Part shown: in pieces, positions 33,378-39,002 of the stretch | How positions within the stretch are numbered: the first letter of the stretch is position 1 | How the letters are laid out: each line of letters begins with the position of its first letter | NCBI GenBank assembly: GCA_044425575.1 | Contig: JAWXVE010000015.1 | Coordinates: 1-39,002 of the forward strand | DNA from: JAWXVE01 sp044425575 | GTDB lineage: Bacteria > Bacillota > Clostridia > Lachnospirales > Lachnospiraceae | Length of the DNA: 39,002 nt | Reading direction: 5' to 3' | Made by a program: the position numbers and the translations under genes | The notes under the pieces: generated by a model | The model's database searches: none | Told to the model about the DNA's origin: nothing | The model's input: only the letters and a program-made list of their open reading frames with translations

Positions 33378-34589
33378 ATGTACATATGGACTAGTGCAGA
33401 AGTAGAACAGATTTTGATAGAACTAGATGCAAAAAAGTTACCTTTCAAAAAATATACATTTGCCAAACTTGGTAGTGGACTTTCCTATTTAGGACGAGGT
33501 GGATTTTCTGTAGTCTATGAGGGGAAAAAACGCAGCCAGTGTAAAGCAACATATGCCATTAAAGTAATTGGGTTTGGAGATAAACATGTAGACTCACAAT
33601 TCTTTCGTAGCAGTATACGAACACAGAAAGCACTGGGAAAGTTAAATGAGTGTGTTATAACCGTATATGATTATGTGGCTTTCTATGTGTGGTTAGATGA
33701 AGAGAATCATGTGAGTAAAGTGCAAAAAGTATATAGATGGACCAAGGAGCTTGTCGGTGAAAATTACTTAAAACTTCAATTTATTTGTATGGAGAAGCAG
33801 GATGCTGTATTGTACAATGATCCAACGGGTAAACAGAAACTTACACCAGAAGGGTTGGCAGTGTATGAAGAACAGGAAGTATTAAAGATTGGTGCCATGA
33901 TTGGGCGCGCATTGTACCATACTCATAGACGCAAGGTATTACATAGAGATATTAAGCTTGAGAATCTTTTCTATGATAGTAGGAAAAAGCAATATAAGTT
34001 GGGAGATTATGGAATTGCCAAAGTAACAGTAGATGGAGCAGCTAGCACAGTTGCATTTACTAAGGGATACGGTGCACCAGAGGTGGTGGGAAGTCTAGAT
34101 GAGAAATACGATGAAACAGCAGATATCTATTCTCTGGGTATGGTTTTATATGTATTAATGAACGATAGGAAGTTTCCAGGGTCTAAGGATTATTATGTGA
34201 ACGTGGGAGAGCAATACCAAAAAGGATATGTACTGGAACAACCTTCTAATGGTTCCGATTCCCTCTTTGCCATTGTAAAAAAGATGTGCTATTACAATCC
34301 AGATGAACGGTATCAGACTATGGAAGAAGTGTTAGAGGATTTGGAAAATGAAATATTTTACGGTAATTCTCATTACAAGCGTAAACATAAGTTGGCACAG
34401 TTAATGGTAGGAATTATTTCGTTTGCATTAGGAGTTTTTATCCTGCAAAATCCCAATATGCAATTGGAGGTATTTGGAAGAGTTCTACTACTAGAAAGAT
34501 TTGAGTGGTTGGCATTGACGAATATCTCGATATCCTTCTCATCCCATTTCCGATTCTTGTTGCAGTACGGCAGGTCTACGGATTGGTAA
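33378..34589 (+). CDS. Ser/Thr protein kinase with membrane tail, probably frameshifted at the 3' end
   Basis: A 403-residue Hanks-type kinase: glycine loop LGRGGFSVVYEG, YAIKVIG lysine, catalytic loop VLHRDIKLENLF, DYG in place of DFG, the APE-like GYGAPEVVG, and DIYSLGMVLYVL. The first 50 residues resemble those of the preceding broken gene, so the two are tandem paralogs. A membrane segment (LAQLMVGIISFALGVFIL) follows the kinase. The last 30 or so residues are unlike a membrane protein, while the -1 frame from 34505 to the stop at 34622-34624 encodes YLDILLIPFPILVAVRQVYG and a basic tail KKSIWRFK. This suggests a one-base loss or gain near 34505. There is no PASTA domain. The substrate is unknown. 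Confidence 0.8.
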   Translation: MYIWTSAEVEQILIELDAKKLPFKKYTFAKLGSGLSYLGRGGFSVVYEGKKRSQCKATYAIKVIGFGDKHVDSQFFRSSIRTQKALGKLNECVITVYDYVAFYVWLDEENHVSKVQKVYRWTKELVGENYLKLQFICMEKQDAVLYNDPTGKQKLTPEGLAVYEEQEVLKIGAMIGRALYHTHRRKVLHRDIKLENLFYDSRKKQYKLGDYGIAKVTVDGAASTVAFTKGYGAPEVVGSLDEKYDETADIYSLGMVLYVLMNDRKFPGSKDYYVNVGEQYQKGYVLEQPSNGSDSLFAIVKKMCYYNPDERYQTMEEVLEDLENEIFYGNSHYKRKHKLAQLMVGIISFALGVFILQNPNMQLEVFGRVLLLERFEWLALTNISISFSSHFRFLLQYGRSTDW

Positions 34590-34707
34590 CCAATGTGAAA
34601 AAAAGTATCTGGCGGTTTAAGTAATGATTGATAGCTGTGGAAACGGGTTATAGGTAAAGTGATAGAATGAGTTGCTAGAATATGGCAACTAGCAAGGGGC
34701 TTAAGCG

Positions 34708-35772
34708 ATGAAACGGAATAAAAGAACTTTAATGAGAGTGGAGTTAATTCTAGTAGGATTATTGGTATTAGTATTAATCTTCTTATCATTACTCTTATTT
34801 AGACAAAAAATTGGAGAAGTTTCCAGCACACTTAGTGATACAAATATTAGTTATGAGAACTATTATGTCATTATAACAGATGATCGTGATAGCGCCATTT
34901 GGCAATCTATCTATACGGGAGCTGCCCAAGCTGGCATGGAAAGTGCAGATGCATATGTAGAATTTATGGGAATTCAAAGCCCTACGGACTATACGATACA
35001 AGAAAAGCTAAGAATTGCAATTGATTCAGGTGTAAGTGGTATTATCATTAGTGCAGACGGAAGCGAAGAAACAACTAGTCTAATTGATGAAGCAGTAGAG
35101 AAAGGAATTCCAGTAGTAACTGCCTTGTATGATGATAGCTCTAGCCTAAGGCAGTGCTTTGTTGGAGTGAATAGTTATAGCCTTGGTGAGACGTATGGCG
35201 AGATTGCTTGGAAAAATTTAAATGAGAAAGAGGAACTGTCTGATTGTAGGATTACAATATTAATGGATGGAGATAGTGCCAATACAGGACATAATACAAC
35301 TTATTTGGGATTAAAAGAGTATCTGGATCTTGTGGTAGAGAAGAGCGGATGGGAATATGATATTTTCATTGAAGCAATAGCGGTGAATCGTGACGAAACT
35401 TTTCAGGCGGATGAAACGATTGGCAACTTAATTATAGAAGGAAATGTGGATATTCTAATTTGCTTGAATGCAGAAGATACGGAATCGGCCTATCAAGCAA
35501 TTGTAGATTACAATAAGGTTGGAAATATTGAGATAATCGGGTATTATGAATCTGAGATTATTTTAGAAGCCATAGAGAAAGAAGTTATCAATGCGACTGT
35601 TATGGTTAGTGGTGAAGAAGTGGGTTATCGCTGCATTATGGCAATGGAAGAATATTTTGATGCTGGCTATGTGAATGGATACATTCCTATGGGGATTAAA
35701 GTACTTACTGCAGATAATGTATCTGAATATCTAGCGAAGTATCAGGAGGATGATGGCTATGAAGATGAATAA
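34708..35772 (+). CDS. Membrane-anchored periplasmic-binding-protein-like sugar sensor
   Basis: A 354-residue extracellular protein with an N-terminal anchor (VELILVGLLVLVLIFLSLLLF) and a type I periplasmic binding fold as in Peripla_BP_4: YYVIITDDRDSAIWQSIYTGAAQ, GVSGIIISADGSEETTSLIDEAVEKGIPVVTALYD, FVGVNSYSLGETYGEIAWKN, RITILMDGDS and a C-terminal GIKVLTADNVSEYLA. There is no lipobox, so it stays attached by the helix. It overlaps a YesM-type histidine kinase and is followed by a response regulator, matching known sets in which a binding protein reports sugar to the kinase. AAGGGG is eight bases upstream; a small hairpin (34670-34690) precedes it. Confidence 0.88.
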   Translation: MKRNKRTLMRVELILVGLLVLVLIFLSLLLFRQKIGEVSSTLSDTNISYENYYVIITDDRDSAIWQSIYTGAAQAGMESADAYVEFMGIQSPTDYTIQEKLRIAIDSGVSGIIISADGSEETTSLIDEAVEKGIPVVTALYDDSSSLRQCFVGVNSYSLGETYGEIAWKNLNEKEELSDCRITILMDGDSANTGHNTTYLGLKEYLDLVVEKSGWEYDIFIEAIAVNRDETFQADETIGNLIIEGNVDILICLNAEDTESAYQAIVDYNKVGNIEIIGYYESEIILEAIEKEVINATVMVSGEEVGYRCIMAMEEYFDAGYVNGYIPMGIKVLTADNVSEYLAKYQEDDGYEDE

Positions 35773-37246
35773 GTGGCAGAATCTTTCTATACAAGTGAAG
35801 CTGGTAAGTGCTTTTGCCATCACCTCATTTGTTGTATTAATTAGTAATTTATTCTTGTATAGTAATATTAATACCATGTTAAGTGAAATAGACCATGTTT
35901 ACCAGAGTAATAATAGCATTGCTCAATTAACAGATACAATCGGTGAAGTACATACCAATTTAGAGAAATATCTAAATGACAAGAGTTACCAAACCCTAGA
36001 TGCATACTATACCAAGGAGCAGGAATTAATTGTATTAGTCGCAGAACTAAATAGAGAAATATATGATGATGAAATCTTAATGATGGAGCGTAATATAAGT
36101 AATATGATAGAAGCATATCTCGTCCATGCGAATCAGGCGATTTCTGCAAAGCGTGGAAGAAATGTGGAACTATACCGAGCTGAATATGAGGAGGCGAATG
36201 ACCGCTATGAACTGATCTTATCATATATTACGGAGCTTAATAATAACCGTTTTGTTGTGAATAATAGTAATTATCAAGTTCTAGTTGAATATATGCAATA
36301 CTTTCAGTTGCTTAGCATTGGTATCTTAATTGTGGTCAGTATTGGTGTTATATGCGCAATCTTGTTATTGACACAAAATATTATTGGTCCCCTCCAATTG
36401 TTAGCAAAAGTAGCCAACCAAGTGGCACAAGGTAATCTAGCAGTAGAGAAGATTCCTGTGTATAGTAAGGATGAGATTGGAATTGTATCTACTGCATTTA
36501 ATCAAATGGTGGATCGAATTGAAGAATATGTATATAAATTACGCAAAAATCTAGAAGTAGAAAATGAGATGAAGGAAAAAGAATTAATCATGCAAGCCCA
36601 TCTCAAGGATGCACAATTAAAATATTTACAAGCACAAATCAATCCCCATTTTTTATTCAATACGTTAAATGCAGGTGCACAGCTTGCCATGCTAGAAGAG
36701 GCAGACAAGACTTGTACCTTTATTGAAAATATGGCAGATTTCTTTCGCTACAATGTGAAGAAAGTAAATGAAGATTCTAGTATTGAAGAAGAGTTGGAAT
36801 TAGTAGACAATTATTTGTATATTTTAAATGTACGATTTGGTGGGGAGATTCATTACAGTAAGGAGATTGAAAAAGAGTGGATTCACCAAAGGGTACCTAG
36901 TATGATTTTGCAACCAATTGTAGAAAATGCAGTTAACTATGGAATCCGAGGTATTGATTGGGACGCACATATAACAGTGAGAGTTTATGAAGAAGAAGGA
37001 TATATTTGCATGAGTGTAGCGGATAACGGCATTGGAATATCTCCTGAACTTGCGGTAGAACTGCTAAAAGGGGAGGAACGAGAAGCAGATTTATCCAAAA
37101 ACACTACAGGAATTGGTTTGGGGAATGTAATTAGCAGATTGCAAGTGTATTACAGCCAAGAAAAGGTAATGCTCATAAAGAGTGAGGGAGCAAATAAAGG
37201 AACGGAAGTAATTTTATTAATTCCTAAAAAAATAAATGATTTGTAA
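35759..37246 (+). CDS. Sensor histidine kinase, YesM/LytS type
   Basis: A 495-residue membrane kinase. Two membrane segments (VKLVSAFAITSFVVLISNLFL and LLSIGILIVVSIGVICAILLL, about residues 12-32 and 178-200) enclose an extracellular helical domain of about 145 residues. A HAMP domain follows (NIIGPLQLLAKVANQVAQGN), a coiled linker, the His_kinase motif QINPHFLFNTLNAGAQ with the phospho-acceptor His, and the ATPase domain (MILQPIVENAVNYGIRG, VADNGIGIS, TGIGLGNVISRLQVYY). The ATG at 35759 is nine bases after AGGAGG and overlaps the binding-protein gene. The partner regulator just downstream is broken by an IS. Confidence 0.94.
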   Translation: MKMNKWQNLSIQVKLVSAFAITSFVVLISNLFLYSNINTMLSEIDHVYQSNNSIAQLTDTIGEVHTNLEKYLNDKSYQTLDAYYTKEQELIVLVAELNREIYDDEILMMERNISNMIEAYLVHANQAISAKRGRNVELYRAEYEEANDRYELILSYITELNNNRFVVNNSNYQVLVEYMQYFQLLSIGILIVVSIGVICAILLLTQNIIGPLQLLAKVANQVAQGNLAVEKIPVYSKDEIGIVSTAFNQMVDRIEEYVYKLRKNLEVENEMKEKELIMQAHLKDAQLKYLQAQINPHFLFNTLNAGAQLAMLEEADKTCTFIENMADFFRYNVKKVNEDSSIEEELELVDNYLYILNVRFGGEIHYSKEIEKEWIHQRVPSMILQPIVENAVNYGIRGIDWDAHITVRVYEEEGYICMSVADNGIGISPELAVELLKGEEREADLSKNTTGIGLGNVISRLQVYYSQEKVMLIKSEGANKGTEVILLIPKKINDL

Positions 37247-37284
37247 ATATTTTGGGTAGAGCAGAAGGTCAAGAGGGAGCGTAT

Positions 37285-37398
37285 ATGTATAGAATATTAC
37301 TAGCAGATGATGAAGCCATTGTAACAGATTCATTAAAGTATATGATAGAACATAAGATTGAACAACCTTGTGAAATACGAGTCAGCTCCGAAAGGTAA
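37285..37398 (+). pseudogene. Response regulator receiver, truncated by insertion sequence
   Basis: Starts with MYRILLADDEAIVTDSLKYM, the opening of a YesN-type receiver domain with the acidic pair ADDE, after a GGGAG ribosome binding site. After about 32 native codons the frame enters the left end of the IS at 37383 and stops at 37396-37398 inside the terminal repeat. The phosphorylated Asp and any DNA-binding domain are lost or lie beyond the IS, outside the window. Confidence 0.88.
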
Positions 37399-37399
37399 A
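37383..37399 (+). repeat. IS left terminal inverted repeat
   Basis: CAGCTCCGAAAGGTAAA, matching the right end except at position 7. It supplies the in-frame TAA that ends the truncated response regulator. Confidence 0.9.
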
Positions 37400-37476
37400 C
37401 TTTCTTAACATCCCACCAATAGCAAAAAAACTTTCTTGTTTATAACTTTCCACCATTGCTAGTTAGTGGAACCAGT

Positions 37477-37537
37477 TTATCCACATCGTGTACCTGCACT
37501 AAGCCCTTAGTTTACTATTTGTGGATAACTTTTTTTC
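37477..37537 (+). terminator. Inverted repeat with T run inside the IS
   Basis: TTATCCACA (37477-37485) and TGTGGATAA (37520-37528) form a nine-base stem; the loop contains a smaller CTAAG/CTTAG hairpin; CTTTTTTT follows. Read from the left flank it looks like an intrinsic terminator that would stop transcription entering the IS. Both arms also match the DnaA-box consensus. Confidence 0.5.
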
Positions 37538-37588
37538 GATTTTTTTATTTTTCTATTGGCAAGCATCACATCCTTTGCTATACTTATC

Positions 37589-38896
37589 TCAGTTGATAGT
37601 TACGCTATGCGTTTCCATACTGGATATATCTTCCCTTGTTAGTTGCCGTGCAAAGCTTAATAACAAGTCAGAAGATATATTTTTTTGCTTCTTTTTTATC
37701 TCATTGGCTTCTAGAAAGTACCATTCATATAGTTGCTTTACCATATCTGCTATTTGTTGCATTAGATAATGATTTTTCAAAGCCACCATCTTATGACTAC
37801 AGGCATGCGTAATATCTCCTTGCCAATTTTTTTGGCGATTAAATCCCTCATTTTCTATTTTCCAACGTTTTCTTCCTGCTTGCGCCACTTTTTTGGCATT
37901 ATTTTTGGTCAGCTTAATATTTGTAATCCATTGAAAATGTATCACTCCATCTTCCGTTTTCTCTTCCAGTCGTAATACATTTATTTCATGAGCTTTATAT
38001 CCAATTGCATTAATAAATTCGGCATTTCCACTCACTTCCTTTTCTGGAATGCTTTCGTATTCCGCTGCTATACTTGGAATACTCCCAACTTTATATCTAA
38101 TTATATAATTCCAGTTATTCTTTGCACACATTGTCATAACTGGATCTGCTGCATATAAACTATCTAGTAGTAATGTAATTGGTAGTCTCGGGAATTTCTT
38201 TTTGATTTTCCCCATCAATCTTTTAAATGCCTTTAATTCACAGTCCTGCTTCCAATCCTCGTCACTCATTCCAGCTGGCCGTTTTTTATTTTCTATAAAT
38301 TCACTCCCAATACTTACAATTACCTTGTCATTCAATAATATCTTTGCTTCCAGTACATTGATGTGATAATTCATTTTTTCTTCATCTGTTCCTTTGTTAT
38401 AGCATTTCTCCAGACAATGTTCATTTATTTTTCTGTTTCCTGAATATAATTGCGTTCCATCTACTAAAACTAACCACGACTTTTGAAATCTACCATCATC
38501 AAAACTTTTTCTGCGAATCATCTGATACACCATCTTTTGTTGAACTTCTTGTAATTCTTTTGGATCCAACTTTTCTAAATATTCATTCAACGTCACTCCA
38601 TGTGGCAAAAACTCCTTATCATCTTCACCGAGAAAATGTAGTAAGTTACCTGTTATATTCTCCTGATTAAATTCATACGTCATCCCCTGCATGCTAACAA
38701 TTCCAGCAATTCCTTTATAGTAAAGTGTTCCTAACATTGTTTTATTGCTATACTCCACATAACCTTGGTTCCTTGTATCTGTTGTAGATTGGAACTCCTG
38801 GAATAAAGTAGGACAATACCTTTTTTGTATTCGATTACATTCTACCACTGGGTTCTTCTCTAGTTTTCTTTTGATTCGTTGTTCAGCTCTGCTCAT
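37589..38896 (-). CDS. IS transposase, DDE (IS4-like)
   Basis: A 435-residue transposase that cuts and moves the surrounding IS. Candidate catalytic acids are the Asp in LVLVDGTQLYSG (near residue 167), the Asp in ITLLLDSLYAADP (near 245) and the Glu in GRKRWKIENEGFNRQKNW (near 345), the last resembling the R-x3-E-x6-K signature of IS4-type enzymes. The frame is intact from ATG to stop, with AAAGGA upstream, so it is probably active. A TATAAT lies at 38923-38928 on the same strand, with a weak -35. I place it in the IS4-like group by motif only; the exact IS family is not certain. Confidence 0.9.
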   Translation of the reverse strand: MSRAEQRIKRKLEKNPVVECNRIQKRYCPTLFQEFQSTTDTRNQGYVEYSNKTMLGTLYYKGIAGIVSMQGMTYEFNQENITGNLLHFLGEDDKEFLPHGVTLNEYLEKLDPKELQEVQQKMVYQMIRRKSFDDGRFQKSWLVLVDGTQLYSGNRKINEHCLEKCYNKGTDEEKMNYHINVLEAKILLNDKVIVSIGSEFIENKKRPAGMSDEDWKQDCELKAFKRLMGKIKKKFPRLPITLLLDSLYAADPVMTMCAKNNWNYIIRYKVGSIPSIAAEYESIPEKEVSGNAEFINAIGYKAHEINVLRLEEKTEDGVIHFQWITNIKLTKNNAKKVAQAGRKRWKIENEGFNRQKNWQGDITHACSHKMVALKNHYLMQQIADMVKQLYEWYFLEANEIKKKQKNISSDLLLSFARQLTREDISSMETHSVTIN

Positions 38897-38985
38897 TTTT
38901 TATCCTTTGCGAAAATGTTTTTATTATATTTTACTACATCTTCACAAATCACTACAGAACTTACCAATAATTAGTGCGAATTATT

Positions 38986-39002
38986 TTTACCTTTCAGAGC
39001 TG
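38986..39002 (-). repeat. IS right terminal inverted repeat
   Basis: Reads CAGCTCTGAAAGGTAAA on the - strand. The last base of the window coincides with the first base of the repeat, so a longer repeat cannot be excluded. Confidence 0.85.

Larger units (their letters stand above)
37383..39002. mobile_element. Insertion sequence with DDE transposase (right end at window edge)
   Basis: The element is bounded by inverted repeats: 37383-37399 and, on the other strand, 39002-38986, which match at 16 of 17 bases. It holds one transposase gene on the - strand. At least 1620 bases are visible; the right flank and target duplication are outside the window. It sits in a response regulator gene, which shows true transposition rather than an ancestral gene. 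Confidence 0.92.

Noticed and set aside
34373..34789. 138-codon - strand open frame across the end of the second kinase and the binding-protein start
   Set aside because: It has no start signal or family resemblance and overlaps two genes with good + strand support.
37477..37528. Replication origin suggested by two DnaA-box matches
   Set aside because: Only two boxes, inside an IS, in hairpin arrangement, with no dnaA, AT-rich unwinding region or further boxes nearby.
37521..37975. Short + strand open frames inside the IS
   Set aside because: They are antisense to the intact transposase and lack ribosome binding sites and recognisable content.
1..39002. CRISPR array, prophage or restriction/defence island
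   Set aside because: No regularly spaced repeats, phage structural genes, integrase or nuclease/methylase pairs were seen on either strand.

Overview
The window looks like a chromosomal segment of a low-GC, Gram-positive anaerobe of class Clostridia, most likely Lachnospiraceae or a close relative. The evidence is a perfect CIRCE operator before an hrcA-grpE-dnaK-dnaJ operon, strong AGGAGG-type ribosome binding sites, an RNase J, IreB-RuvX-DUF1292 gene order, split transketolase halves, YesM-type two-component genes and a DUF6465-like protein. Almost everything is on the + strand; only an HPr-like gene and the transposase of an insertion sequence are on the - strand. The species cannot be named from the sequence alone.

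Layout. (1) 1-900: the end of a sensor histidine kinase, then a Lys/Ala/Pro-rich small protein with its own promoter and terminator. (2) 960-14850: the heat-shock operon, then prmA, rsmE and mtaB in the order known from Bacillus subtilis (hrcA-grpE-dnaK-dnaJ-yqeT-yqeU-yqeV). This order is interrupted by an RsmH-like methyltransferase, an orphan radical SAM protein, a cysteine desulfurase-ThiI pair and a divergent HPr-like gene. (3) 14850-20072: ireB-ruvX-DUF1292, RNase J, a short MltG-like protein, trmR and a U32/TrhP protein, matching the B. subtilis yrzL-yrrK-yrzB-yrrL-yrrM-yrrO order with RNase J added, then tRNA-Gln(CTG). (4) 20120-26655: an S1-domain CvfB-like protein, a second small HPr-like protein, a PucR/CdaR regulator, and a cell-wall module ftsE-ftsX-M23 hydrolase-S41 protease. 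(5) 26783-32297: a carbohydrate operon with a DUF4867-like protein, an L-fucose/L-arabinose-type isomerase, a xylulokinase and two transketolase halves, which together can take a pentose into the pentose phosphate pathway. (6) 32324-34624: two tandem paralogous membrane-linked Ser/Thr kinases. The first has lost its kinase C-lobe and is out of frame; the second has an intact kinase domain but an apparent frameshift in its membrane tail. (7) 34708-39002: a membrane-anchored sugar-binding protein, a YesM-type histidine kinase and a response regulator cut after about 32 codons by an insertion sequence that reaches the window edge.

Most of regions 2-5 is housekeeping: protein folding, ribosome and tRNA modification, RNA decay, cell-wall hydrolysis and pentose metabolism. 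The unusual material is the set of insertions into conserved gene orders (RsmH paralog, HPr-like proteins without the catalytic histidine, catalytic-domain-less MltG) and the decaying signalling genes at the right end next to the IS. I did not find a defence system, prophage or CRISPR array.
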